Origin: Streptomyces alfalfae
Lineage (GTDB): Bacteria > Actinomycetota > Actinomycetes > Streptomycetales > Streptomycetaceae
DNA length: 64,000 nucleotides
NCBI RefSeq assembly: GCF_004127445.1
Contig: NZ_QEXM01000043.1
Coordinates: forward strand, 558,001-622,000
Direction of reading: 5' to 3'
In this document: piece by piece, positions 34,674 to 42,951 of the stretch
Layout: each line of letters opens with the position of its first letter
Position numbering within the stretch: position 1 is the stretch's first letter
Program-made: the position numbers and the translations under genes
Notes under the pieces: generated by a model
What the model saw: only the letters and a program-made list of their open reading frames with translations
Told to the model about the DNA's origin: nothing
Database searches by the model: none

Positions 34674-35018
34674 CTAGGTCCCGCGCGGCGGCGTGCCGAA
34701 CATCTCCACCGCGCCCCGCACCTCCGCGAGGCCCGGCGCGAGGGCGCTGACGGAGCCGATCGCGCTGGCCACCAGGAGCAGGGAGCGGCGCAGCCGCGGG
34801 ATCTCGGGGGCGCCGCCGTCGGCCATGTCCGCGAGGGCGGCCAGTTCGTCCTCGGCTATGCCCCGGTCGGTGAACTCCACGCGGTAGGCGGCCAGTTCGC
34901 GGCGCAGACGCGTCACCGAGGTGCGCAGCCCCGTCACCCGCGGGTCCTCGCCGTCCCCGTCGTCCCGCACGCCCCGGGCGCTCCCGGTCGCCGGCCTCCG
35001 CCCCGCGTTCCGCAACAC
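34674..35018 (-). CDS. DUF5955 family protein
   Basis: A 114-aa protein starting at GTG 35016-35018 (VLRNAGRRPATG) with GGGAGAG upstream. After a basic, disordered N-terminus it is largely helical (LRTSVTRLRRELAAYRVEFT; PRLRRSLLLVASAIGSVSAL). The C-terminal hydrophobic helix followed by LAEVRGAVEMFG matches my memory of DUF5955, small Streptomyces proteins sometimes found near tellurium-resistance or foldase genes. Function unknown. Confidence 0.7.
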   Translation of the reverse strand: MLRNAGRRPATGSARGVRDDGDGEDPRVTGLRTSVTRLRRELAAYRVEFTDRGIAEDELAALADMADGGAPEIPRLRRSLLLVASAIGSVSALAPGLAEVRGAVEMFGTPPRGT

Positions 35019-35202
35019 AGTCGGCTCTCCCCCTCGCACAGCGTCGTGCGTCAGCTCTCGTGGGTCTTTCTCTGCCCCGCCAGGGCGTTGGTCAGGCACC
35101 CGGGAGCCGCCGATCAGTAAACCTTTACGCGGCCGTCGCACGCCACCGTCCCGGCGACGCCCGGCCGGAACACGCCCTGCCGCCCGGGTGTATGCAGGAG
35201 GC

Positions 35203-35844
35203 ATGACGACAGAACCGATGAATCCGCCGGTGGGCGAGGCCGGCGAGGTGGCCGGATTGCTTCTCGCGGCGGGCGGCGGACGGCGTCTCGGCGGGCGGCC
35301 GAAGGCGCTCCTCGAACACCGGGGGCGCCTGCTGGTCGAACACGCCGTGGGGGTGCTGCGCGAGGCGGGCTGCGCGCGGGTGCACGTGGTCGTCGGCGCC
35401 GCTTCCGCGACCGTACGCGCGCGTGCCGCGCTCCCCGGCTGCGTGCTGGTCGACAACCCGGGCTGGGAGGAGGGCATGGGTTCGTCCCTGCGGGCCGGTC
35501 TCGCCTCGCTGCGGGGCACCGGCGCGCGGGCGGCCCTGGTGTCGCTCGTCGACCAGCCGGGGATCGGCCCCGCGGCGACCGCGCGGGTGCGCGCCGCGTA
35601 CCGCTCCCCGTCGACGCTCGCGGCGGCGGCGTACGACGGCGTGCGCGGGCATCCGGTGCTTTTCGGCGCCGCGCACTGGGCCGGGATCGAGGCGAGTGCG
35701 GTCGGCGACCGCGGGGCACGCGCCTATCTGCAGCGGAACGCCGGCGCGATCACCCTGGTCGAGTGCGGGGACGTGGCGCAGGCCTACGACATCGACACGG
35801 CGGAGGACCTGGTGCGCCTGGAGCCCGCGGCCCACGGCGAGTGA
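35203..35844 (+). CDS. Nucleotidyltransferase family protein (MobA/MocA-like)
   Basis: A 213-aa NTP transferase. The N-terminal signature GLLLAAGGGRRLGGRPKALL is the nucleotide-binding loop of MobA/MocA enzymes, which attach CMP or GMP to molybdopterin; a second motif, SLVDQPGI, holds the metal-binding Asp. A GCAGGAGG site precedes the ATG. The location near allantoin and purine genes fits a role in making the molybdenum cofactor for xanthine dehydrogenase, but that is inference. A 2-C-methylerythritol cytidylyltransferase-like role is less likely. Confidence 0.82.
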   Translation: MTTEPMNPPVGEAGEVAGLLLAAGGGRRLGGRPKALLEHRGRLLVEHAVGVLREAGCARVHVVVGAASATVRARAALPGCVLVDNPGWEEGMGSSLRAGLASLRGTGARAALVSLVDQPGIGPAATARVRAAYRSPSTLAAAAYDGVRGHPVLFGAAHWAGIEASAVGDRGARAYLQRNAGAITLVECGDVAQAYDIDTAEDLVRLEPAAHGE

Positions 35845-35904
35845 CCGGTATGGCACTCAGCGACACGTTCTGTCGACGGAGAGAATCTCGACGTCAACAA
35901 ACCA

Positions 35905-35933
35905 TTGAACTTCCACCATGAGGAAACTAGTAT
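35905..35933 (+). promoter_or_regulatory. Malate synthase promoter with AllR-like operator in the spacer
   Basis: TTGAAC (35905-35910) and TAGTAT (35928-35933) are 17 bp apart. The operator-like TTCCACCATGAGGAA occupies 35911-35925, the whole spacer but two bases. The same arrangement is found at allR. The start codon of aceB is 137 bp downstream. Confidence 0.6.
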
Positions 35934-36070
35934 CCACTGACCAGAAGGCCCGTTACCCCGGACGGGGCCCGGAAGCCGTACCTCGGCTCTGGTGGCACCC
36001 AGTGCCGCCGTGTCTGCCCGGCGGCTCGCCCGGCGCCGTCCGCGCAGCTCTCTGAAGGAAGTGACAGCTC

Positions 36071-37690
36071 ATGTCCGCACCAGCGCCGTCGCCGCTGGCC
36101 ATCGTCGACGCAGAGCCCCTGCCCCGGCAGGAAGAGGTGCTCACCGACGCGGCCCTCGCCTTTGTGGCCGAGCTGCACCGGCTGTTCACGCCCCGGCGTG
36201 ACGAACTGCTCGCCCGCCGCGCCGAGCGCCGCGCCGAGATCGCCGCCACCTCCACCCTGGACTTCCTGCCGGAGACGGCCGCGATCCGCGCCGACGACTC
36301 GTGGCGGGTCGCCGAGGCCCCGGCGGCGCTCAACGACCGCCGCGTGGAGATCACGGGCCCCACCGACCGCAAGATGACCATCAACGCCCTGAACTCGGGC
36401 GCCAGGGTCTGGCTCGCCGACTTCGAGGACGCCTCCGCGCCCACCTGGGAGAACGTGATCCTCGGCCAGCTCAACCTCACCGACGCCTACGAACGCCGCA
36501 TCGACTTCACCGACGAGCGAACCGGCAAGTCGTACGCCCTCAAGAGCGCCGACGAGCTGGCCACGGTCGTCATGCGCCCGCGCGGCTGGCACCTGGACGA
36601 GCGCCACCTCCGGATCGACGGCAAGCCGGTCCCCGGCGCGCTGGTCGACTTCGGCCTCTACTTCTTCCACAACGCCAAGCGCCTCATCGAGCTCGGCAAG
36701 GGCCCGTACTTCTACCTGCCGAAGACCGAGTCGTACCTGGAGGCCCGCCTCTGGAACGACATCTTCGTCTTCGCCCAGGACCACGTCGGCATCCCGCGGG
36801 GCACGGTCCGCGCGACCGTCCTGATCGAGACGATCACCGCCGCGTACCAGATGGAGGAGATCCTCTACGAGCTGCGCGACCACGCCTCCGGGCTCAACGC
36901 GGGCCGCTGGGACTACCTGTTCTCCATCGTCAAGAACTTCCGTGACGGCGGCGAGAAGTTCGTCCTGCCGGACCGCAACTTGGTGACGATGACCGCCCCG
37001 TTCATGCGGGCGTACACCGAACTCCTCGTCCGCACCTGCCACAAGCGCGGCGCGCACGCGATCGGCGGCATGGCGGCGTTCATCCCGTCGCGCAGGGACG
37101 CCGAGGTCAACAAGGTCGCGTTCGAGAAGGTCAAGAACGACAAGGACCGCGAGGCGAACGACGGCTTCGACGGCTCGTGGGTGGCGCACCCCGACCTCGT
37201 CCCGATCGCCATGGAGTCCTTCGACGCGGTCCTCGGCGACAGGCCGAACCAGAAGGACCGCCTGCGCGAGGACGTCTCGGTCGCGCCCGGGGACCTGATC
37301 GCCATCGACTCCCTCGACGCGAAGCCCACCTACGACGGCCTGGTCAACGCCGTCCAGGTCGGCATCCGCTACATCGAGGCCTGGCTGCGCGGCCTCGGCG
37401 CCGTCGCCATCTTCAACCTCATGGAGGACGCGGCCACCGCGGAGATCTCGCGCTCGCAGATCTGGCAGTGGATCAACGCGGGCGTCGTCTTCGAGACCGG
37501 CGAGACGGCCACGGCCGACCTCGCCCGCAAGGTCGCGGCCCAGGAGCTGGACGCGATCCGTCAGGAGATCGGCGACGAGGCCTTCGCGGCCGGCAAGTGG
37601 CAGCAGGCCCACGACCTCCTCCTCCAGGTCTCCCTGGACGAGGACTACGCGGACTTCCTGACCCTCCCGGCCTACGAGCAGCTCCGCTAG
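36071..37690 (+). CDS. aceB: Malate synthase A
   Basis: A 539-aa enzyme that condenses glyoxylate with acetyl-CoA to malate. It matches the MSA isoform in length and blocks: RKMTINALNSGARVWLADFE, VVMRPRGWHLDERH, PKTESYLEARLWNDIF, LIETITAAYQMEEILYELR and WDYLFSIVKNFRD. The ATG has GAAGGAAG 10 nt upstream. No isocitrate lyase gene is in the window, so here the glyoxylate probably comes from allantoin degradation. The promoter carries the same motif as allR. A strong hairpin follows the stop. Confidence 0.96.
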   Translation: MSAPAPSPLAIVDAEPLPRQEEVLTDAALAFVAELHRLFTPRRDELLARRAERRAEIAATSTLDFLPETAAIRADDSWRVAEAPAALNDRRVEITGPTDRKMTINALNSGARVWLADFEDASAPTWENVILGQLNLTDAYERRIDFTDERTGKSYALKSADELATVVMRPRGWHLDERHLRIDGKPVPGALVDFGLYFFHNAKRLIELGKGPYFYLPKTESYLEARLWNDIFVFAQDHVGIPRGTVRATVLIETITAAYQMEEILYELRDHASGLNAGRWDYLFSIVKNFRDGGEKFVLPDRNLVTMTAPFMRAYTELLVRTCHKRGAHAIGGMAAFIPSRRDAEVNKVAFEKVKNDKDREANDGFDGSWVAHPDLVPIAMESFDAVLGDRPNQKDRLREDVSVAPGDLIAIDSLDAKPTYDGLVNAVQVGIRYIEAWLRGLGAVAIFNLMEDAATAEISRSQIWQWINAGVVFETGETATADLARKVAAQELDAIRQEIGDEAFAAGKWQQAHDLLLQVSLDEDYADFLTLPAYEQLR

Positions 37691-37700
37691 CCCGGCCTCC

Positions 37701-37740
37701 GACCCGGCCCCCGGCACCACACAGCGCCGGGGGCCGGGTC
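37701..37740 (+). terminator. Terminator hairpin after malate synthase
   Basis: GACCCGGCCCCCGGC (37701-37715) pairs perfectly with 37726-37740 across a 10-nt loop, 11 bp after the stop codon. Confidence 0.8.
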
Positions 37741-37793
37741 ATGGCCGCGCTCAGGGGCGCGGGAACAACGCGCCGGGCGCCAGGGCCTCGGTC

Positions 37794-37814
37794 AGGGGCG
37801 CGGGGAACTGCGCG
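37794..37814. repeat. Solitary arm of the 116-bp element
   Basis: The sequence is identical to the left arm of the elements at 13607 and 13772. A degenerate arm (GGGGCGCGGGAACAACGCGC) lies about 42 bp before it. The interior diverges (GCCAAGCCACCACGGCG) and the right arm is missing, so this is a decayed or half element between aceB and the HipA-like gene. Confidence 0.7.
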
Positions 37815-37885
37815 CCAAGCCACCACGGCGCCGCAGCCAGAACAAGCGCCGCACCCAGACAAGACGAGACCCCCGGCCGGGCCCT

Positions 37886-38800
37886 TCAGCCGAGGTGAAC
37901 GGACCAGTCCTGCTCGGCCCCGGGCTTCCCGTGAAGATCCGGCACCCGCTTGAGCCAGGCGGGCCGCCCCCTCTCCGTGTCGGCCGCGCGCCGCGCGTCC
38001 GCCGCGGCCAGCTCGTCCCGCGAGGGGAACCCGGTCGGCAGCCACACCGCCGAGGCCCTGGCCCGTGCCAGCAGGAACTCCACGTAGGCGTCCCGCACCG
38101 CCCCCGGCGAGGCGAAGCCGGGCTCGTCGGCCAGCCAGGCGTCCGGCACGAGCCCGGCGACCTCCCGCAGCAAGGACTCCGTGACCAGCGGCGCGAGTTC
38201 CGCGTCGGCGGCGGCCATGTCGGGCCCGTATCCCCCCAGCGCGTGGTGCCGGAAGTCGTACACCTTGTCCGGCGCGGAAGCCCCCCACCGGTGGTGGAAG
38301 ACGAGCGCCGCCCCGTGGTCGATGAGCCACAGCTTCGGCGGCAGCACGCCGAAGGTGGGCCAGACCATGAGGTTCGAGCTGTGCACGGTCCGGTCCACGT
38401 TGGCCGTGAGCGCGTCGAGCCAGACGACCTTGCCGGCTTCCAGCGGATCGACGTCGACGGCGTCCGGCGTGAAGTCGTGCGCGCCGGGCAGCAGGTCCAT
38501 GCCGAGGTTCAGCCCGGCGCTGGCGTGCAGCAGGTCCTGCACCTCCTGGTGCGGCTCGTCGGCCCCGACCGCCGGGTCGAAGTCGACGAGGACCAGCTCG
38601 GGGAAGCGCAGCCCGAGCCGCCGCGCCAGCTCACCCACGATGATCTCGGCGACCAGGGCCTTGCGCCCCTGCGCGGACCCGGTGAACTTCACGACGTACG
38701 TCCCGAGGTCGTCGGCCTCGACGACGCCGGGCACCGAGCCGCCGGTCCGCAGCGGGGTCACATAGCGAACAGCAGTCACTTCACGCAGCACACCGGCCAC
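37886..38800 (-). CDS. HipA-like family kinase
   Basis: A 304-aa protein resembling the HipA_2 family, a solo relative of the HipA kinase. Kinase-like landmarks are the Lys in TYVVKFTGSAQGRKALVAEI, the DALTANVDRTVHSSNLM catalytic-loop-like segment, and LWLIDHGAALVFHH in the DFG position. There is no HipB-type HTH gene beside it, so it is probably not a classical persister toxin module. The target is unknown. The start at 38800 could be some codons downstream. Confidence 0.75.
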   Translation of the reverse strand: MAGVLREVTAVRYVTPLRTGGSVPGVVEADDLGTYVVKFTGSAQGRKALVAEIIVGELARRLGLRFPELVLVDFDPAVGADEPHQEVQDLLHASAGLNLGMDLLPGAHDFTPDAVDVDPLEAGKVVWLDALTANVDRTVHSSNLMVWPTFGVLPPKLWLIDHGAALVFHHRWGASAPDKVYDFRHHALGGYGPDMAAADAELAPLVTESLLREVAGLVPDAWLADEPGFASPGAVRDAYVEFLLARARASAVWLPTGFPSRDELAAADARRAADTERGRPAWLKRVPDLHGKPGAEQDWSVHLG

Positions 38801-38872
38801 TGTATGCCGAGGTCACGACCGCGCACGAGCGGGTTTCCGGGGCCCCGGCGGCCCGTCGCCCCGGGTCCCGCC

Positions 38873-39529
38873 TCACGTCTCCCGCAGCGCCTTGGCCAGG
38901 ACCCCGTCCCCGGTCAGCTCGATCCGCCCCCGGCGCACGCCCTCGCCCACCGTGAGCGCGCCCCCGCCGACCTCGACGCACGTCTCCGCGTCCAGCGCGA
39001 GGAGCACGTCCGGCGCCTCCGGAGCCGGGCCGTCGCCGAAGCCCTCCCGCTCGCCCCCGACGCGCACGTGGAACTCGCCCTCCGCCAGGCGGACCTGCGC
39101 CACCCCTTCGGCCCCGGCACCCGCCAGGGCCCGCAGCAGCGGCAGCGCGAACCAGTGGGCGCGCACCGCGTCGGTGGGCCTGCGCTCCGCGAGGGCGGGC
39201 GCTCCCCAGGCGGCGAGGGCACTGAGGACGGGCTGCAACTCATGCCCGCGCCCGGTGAGTTCGTAGACGTACGCCGCCGAGGGCGGGGGCAGCTTGCGGC
39301 GCGTCACGAGGCCCTGCTGCTCCATGTCCTTCAGGCGCGAGGCGAGGACGTCCGTGCTGACCCCCGGCAGGTCGGCGTGGAGGTCGGTGTAGCGGCGGGG
39401 CCCGGCGAGCAGTTCCCTGGCGATCAGCAGGGTCCAGCGGTCCCCGACGGCGTCGAGGCCGCGGGCGACCGCGCAGTACTGGTCGTAGCTTCGGCGGGAG
39501 CGGGCGGACGGCCGCGGCTGAGGTGGCAT
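38873..39529 (-). CDS. HxlR family winged helix-turn-helix regulator
   Basis: A 218-aa protein. The HxlR winged helix covers about residues 15-105 (CAVARGLDAVGDRWTLLIAR, YTDLHADLPGVSTDVLASRL). The C-terminal 110 residues form a second domain resembling SCP2-like or alkyl-sulfatase dimerisation folds (LLALDAETCVEVGGGALTVG), perhaps for ligand sensing. The start MPPQPRP at 39529 was preferred over an in-frame upstream codon that lies within the operator. It is divergent from an aminotransferase gene, with two palindromes in the gap. Confidence 0.87.
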   Translation of the reverse strand: MPPQPRPSARSRRSYDQYCAVARGLDAVGDRWTLLIARELLAGPRRYTDLHADLPGVSTDVLASRLKDMEQQGLVTRRKLPPPSAAYVYELTGRGHELQPVLSALAAWGAPALAERRPTDAVRAHWFALPLLRALAGAGAEGVAQVRLAEGEFHVRVGGEREGFGDGPAPEAPDVLLALDAETCVEVGGGALTVGEGVRRGRIELTGDGVLAKALRET

Positions 39530-39551
39530 GCGGCATAGTCTAGGCAACTTG

Positions 39552-39585
39552 TTGGACTTTCCAAGCGGGGGCTTGGTAAAACCAA
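39552..39585. promoter_or_regulatory. Tandem palindromes, candidate HxlR operator
   Basis: TTGGACTTTCCAA (39552-39564) and TTGGTAAAACCAA (39573-39585) are related 13-bp inverted repeats, TTGGW-N3-WCCAA, with centres 21 bp apart (two helical turns). They fill the gap between the HxlR gene and the aminotransferase gene, ending 28 bp before the latter's ATG. Confidence 0.6.
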
Positions 39586-39613
39586 GTAACACACGTCACG
39601 GGAGGCGCACCGC

Positions 39614-40825
39614 ATGGAGTTCCGGCAGTCGAGCAAGCTCAACGAGGTCTGTTACGAGATCCGGGGCCCCGTCATCGAGCACGCGAACGCCCTGGAGGAG
39701 GCGGGCCACAGCGTGCTGCGCCTCAACACCGGCAACCCCGCGCTCTTCGGCTTCGAGGCGCCCGAGGAGATCGTCCAGGACATGATCCGGATGCTCCCCG
39801 GCGCGCACGGCTACACGGACTCGCGCGGCGTCCTCTCCGCCCGCCGCGCGGTCGCCCAGCGCTACCAGGCGCTCGGCCTGGACGAGGTCTCCGTGGACGA
39901 CGTCTTCCTCGGCAACGGCGTCTCGGAACTGGTCACCATGGCCGTGCAGGCGCTCCTCGAGGACGGCGACGAAGTCCTCGTCCCCGCGCCCGACTTCCCG
40001 CTGTGGACGGCCGTGACGACCCTCTCCGGGGGCAAGGCCGTGCACTACGTGTGCGACGAGTCGGCGGAGTGGTACCCCGACCTCGACGACATGCAGTCGA
40101 AGATCACCGACCGCACCAGGGCCGTCGTGATCATCAACCCGAACAACCCCACGGGCGCGGTCTACCCCAAGGAGATCCTGGAGGGCATCCTCGACCTCGC
40201 GCGGCGGCACGGCCTGATGGTCTTCGCCGACGAGATCTACGACCAGATCCTGTACGACGACGCCGTGCACCACAGCGTCGCCGCCCTCGCCCCCGACCTC
40301 GTCGTCCTCACCTTCTGCGGCCTGTCCAAGACCTACCGCGTGGCCGGGTTCCGGTCGGGCTGGATGGTCGTCACGGGACCGCGGCAGCACGCCAGGAACT
40401 ACCTGGAGGGCCTGACGATGCTGGCCTCCATGCGGCTCTGCCCGAACGCCCCCGCGCAGTACGCCATCCAGGCCGCGCTCGGCGGCAGGCAGTCCATCAA
40501 GGAGCTCACCGCGCCCGGCGGCCGGCTGCGCGAGCAGCGCGACCGGGCCTGGGAGAAGCTGAACGAGATCCCCGGCGTGTCGTGCGTGAAGCCCAAGGGC
40601 GCGCTGTACGCCTTCCCGCGCCTGGACCCGAAGGTGCACCCGATCCACGACGACGAGAAGTTCGTCCTCGACCTGCTGCTCCAGGAGAAGATCCAGGTCG
40701 TCCAGGGCACCGGCTTCAACTGGGCGCGCCCCGACCACTTCCGTATCCTCACTCTCCCCTACGCCGACGACTTGGACGCGGCGATCAGCCGCATCGGCCG
40801 CTTCCTCAGCGGCTACCGCCAGTAG
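39614..40825 (+). CDS. Pyridoxal phosphate-dependent aminotransferase (AlaA/AlaT-like)
   Basis: A 403-aa class I aminotransferase. The PLP landmarks are NPNNPTGAVY near residue 178, FADEIYDQILY, and the Schiff-base Lys239 in GLSKTYRVAGFRSGW; a substrate-carboxylate Arg lies in FRILTLP. The N-terminus (FRQSSKLNEVCYEIRGPVIE) closely resembles glutamate-pyruvate aminotransferase AlaA, which makes alanine from pyruvate. The ATG at 39614 follows a GGGAGGCG site. It is divergent from the HxlR regulator and probably repressed by it. A weakly coupled C39-like gene follows 32 bp later. Confidence 0.9.
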   Translation: MEFRQSSKLNEVCYEIRGPVIEHANALEEAGHSVLRLNTGNPALFGFEAPEEIVQDMIRMLPGAHGYTDSRGVLSARRAVAQRYQALGLDEVSVDDVFLGNGVSELVTMAVQALLEDGDEVLVPAPDFPLWTAVTTLSGGKAVHYVCDESAEWYPDLDDMQSKITDRTRAVVIINPNNPTGAVYPKEILEGILDLARRHGLMVFADEIYDQILYDDAVHHSVAALAPDLVVLTFCGLSKTYRVAGFRSGWMVVTGPRQHARNYLEGLTMLASMRLCPNAPAQYAIQAALGGRQSIKELTAPGGRLREQRDRAWEKLNEIPGVSCVKPKGALYAFPRLDPKVHPIHDDEKFVLDLLLQEKIQVVQGTGFNWARPDHFRILTLPYADDLDAAISRIGRFLSGYRQ

Positions 40826-40857
40826 CCGGTTCCCGCCACGGTCCCACCAGGAGCGAC

Positions 40858-41460
40858 GTGACCCCCTGCCCCACCTGCGGTACGACCGCGCGCACCCAGT
40901 TCGCGTCGCCCGGCCTCGTCGGGCCCATCGTGTACGGGGGCCACGACCGCGCCGACGACCCGGCCTGGCGGGAGTCGGGCGCCGCCACCGTCGAGGACTA
41001 CGCGCGCTGGTGCGGCCACCTCTGCGGCCTGACGTGCTATCAGATGGCGCTCGGCGCCGACGCGCCCTCGCTCTTCGAACTGCGTGACGGCGCCCTGGAG
41101 CACGGCGCGTACACCGAGGAGGGCGGGGAGATCCGCGGCATGGTCTACGCGCCCTTCGCCGAGTACGCCCGCGCGGCGCACGGCGTCGACGCCACGGTCC
41201 ACCGGCGCCTCACCGTCGCGGAGATCGGGGCGCTCCTGGACGAGGGGCGGCGGGTGATCGCCTCCGTCCACTTCGAGATCCGCCGCCCGCACCGCCCCGC
41301 GCCCGGCAGGGGCGGCCACCTGGTCCTGCTCACCCGCCGCACCGCGGAGGGGCTGCACTTCCACAACCCCTCGGGCGTCGACGCGGCGACCAGGACCGCC
41401 ACGCTCCCCGCCGACATGTTCGAGCCGTTCTTCGCCGGACGCGGGGTCTCACTGCGCTGA
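40858..41460 (+). CDS. C39-like papain-fold peptidase family protein
   Basis: A 200-aa protein starting at GTG 40858 with CAGGAGCG upstream. The N-terminus holds a possible zinc-binding CPTCGTT, and the core has the papain-like order: Cys56 in HLCGLTCYQMAL, His154 in GRGGHLVLLTRR and Asn in FHNPSG. It resembles the C39_2 peptidase family but has Cys-Gly-Leu-Thr-Cys where CGPT is usual. No signal peptide is seen, so a cytoplasmic cysteine peptidase or amidase is likely. The substrate is unknown. Confidence 0.7.
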   Translation: MTPCPTCGTTARTQFASPGLVGPIVYGGHDRADDPAWRESGAATVEDYARWCGHLCGLTCYQMALGADAPSLFELRDGALEHGAYTEEGGEIRGMVYAPFAEYARAAHGVDATVHRRLTVAEIGALLDEGRRVIASVHFEIRRPHRPAPGRGGHLVLLTRRTAEGLHFHNPSGVDAATRTATLPADMFEPFFAGRGVSLR

Positions 41461-41491
41461 CACCCGGCCGGCGGGCCATGGACCAGCCTGC

Positions 41492-41522
41492 GCCGGAGGC
41501 CTGGCGGCGGCGGGCCTCCGGC
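41492..41522 (+). terminator. Hairpin after the C39-like gene
   Basis: GCCGGAGGCC (41492-41501) pairs perfectly with 41513-41522 across 11 nt, about 30 bp after the stop. Confidence 0.55.
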
Positions 41523-41655
41523 GGCCGGAAGCGCAGGACCTCGTAGGGGCCGAAGACCTCCCGGGCGCGGGGGCGCGCGGTCCGAGCGGAGGGCGCCGCG
41601 GACCGTTCCGACGTCCGTTTTGGGGATGTGCCGCCATGATCAATAAGATCCGGCG

Positions 41656-42951
41656 ATGATCACAAGACAACGGCCGGCGGCCTGGGCTCTCGCCCTGCTC
41701 GCCGCCCTGACCGCCGGGCTCGTCACGGCGGGCCCCGCCGTCGCCGACGACGACGGTGACGCACCCGCACAGCCCTCCCCCAAGGTCGAGCTGGTCCTCG
41801 ACGTCAGCGGCTCCATGCGGGCCCGCGACATCGACGGCAAGTCCCGCATGGCCGCCGCGAAGCAGGCCTTCAACGAGGTGCTCGACGCCACCCCCGACGA
41901 GGTCGCGCTCGGCATCCGCACCCTCGGCGCCAACTACCGCGGCGACGACCGCAGGACGGGCTGCAAGGACACCGAGCTGCTCTACCCCGTGGAGCGGCTC
42001 GACGAGTCCGGCCGCACCGACGCGAAGACCGCGGTGGCGACGCTGGCGCCGACCGGCTGGACGCCCATCGGGCCGACGCTGCTCAAGGCCGCCGACGACC
42101 TGACGGACGACACCGCCGAGCGCAGCCGCCGCATCGTGCTGATATCCGACGGCGAGGACACCTGCCAGCCGCTCGACCCGTGCGTCGTGGCCCGGGAGAT
42201 CTCCGCCAAGGGCATCCACCTCACCATCGACACGCTCGGCCTCGTCCCCGACGCCAAGACCCGTGAGCAGCTGAGCTGCATCGCGGAGGCGACCGGCGGC
42301 ACCTACACCTCGGTCCGGCACACCGACGAACTCGCCGGCCGCGTCAAGCAGCTCGTGGACCGCGCCGCCGACCCGGTGGTCACCCCGGTGGAGGCGAAGG
42401 GCGCCGACCGCTGCGCCGCCGCGCCGGAGCTGAAGTCGGGCCTGTACACCGACCGCGAGAAGTTCGGCGAGCACCGCTGGTACCGCGTGGCGGTTCCGGC
42501 GGGCAAGGAGCTGCGCGCCTCCGTGAGCGTGTCGGCCGACCGCGCCGTCGACCCGGACTACGGCGTGCTGCTGCGCGCCGAGACCCCGAACGGTCGCGAG
42601 ATCGTGCGCGGCCAGGAGTCGGGCGACGGCCGTACGGACGTCATCTCCACGGGCCTGCGCCACCCGACGCCCGAGGCGGACGACGAGGACGAGGAGGCCG
42701 CGTCGGAGACCGTCTGTCTGCGCGTCAGCAACTCCTTCTCCGCTCCCGCCTCGGTGAAGAAGGCGCCCGGTCTCCCCGTCGAGCTGGCCGTCGATCTCGT
42801 CGACTCGCCCGACGAGGCGTCCGACGTGGCGTCGTTCGGGCTCGGCCACGGCTGGTGGCTGCTCGGCCTGCTCGTGCTCGTCGGCTTCGTCGCCGGTCTT
42901 GTCTGGGGCTGGCTGTCACGCTGGCGCTTCGCGGTCTGGAGGACCAACTGA
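41656..42951 (+). CDS. Secreted, membrane-anchored VWA domain protein
   Basis: A 431-aa protein with a signal peptide (ITRQRPAAWALALLAALTAG, cut near AVA-DD). A von Willebrand A domain covers about residues 43-240: the MIDAS DVSGSM at 49-54, Thr in the GWTPIG loop, and Asp in VLISDGEDTC. A second extracellular domain (about 250-390) follows, then a membrane helix near 398-420 and a short Arg-rich tail. It probably binds a protein ligand at the cell surface via a divalent metal. Its stop overlaps the next gene's start (TGATG), marking a two-gene unit. Confidence 0.85.
   Translation: MITRQRPAAWALALLAALTAGLVTAGPAVADDDGDAPAQPSPKVELVLDVSGSMRARDIDGKSRMAAAKQAFNEVLDATPDEVALGIRTLGANYRGDDRRTGCKDTELLYPVERLDESGRTDAKTAVATLAPTGWTPIGPTLLKAADDLTDDTAERSRRIVLISDGEDTCQPLDPCVVAREISAKGIHLTIDTLGLVPDAKTREQLSCIAEATGGTYTSVRHTDELAGRVKQLVDRAADPVVTPVEAKGADRCAAAPELKSGLYTDREKFGEHRWYRVAVPAGKELRASVSVSADRAVDPDYGVLLRAETPNGREIVRGQESGDGRTDVISTGLRHPTPEADDEDEEAASETVCLRVSNSFSAPASVKKAPGLPVELAVDLVDSPDEASDVASFGLGHGWWLLGLLVLVGFVAGLVWGWLSRWRFAVWRTN

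Noticed and set aside
37886..38800. HipBA toxin-antitoxin module
   Set aside because: There is no HipB-like HTH gene next to the HipA-like kinase, and the protein resembles the solo HipA_2 family.
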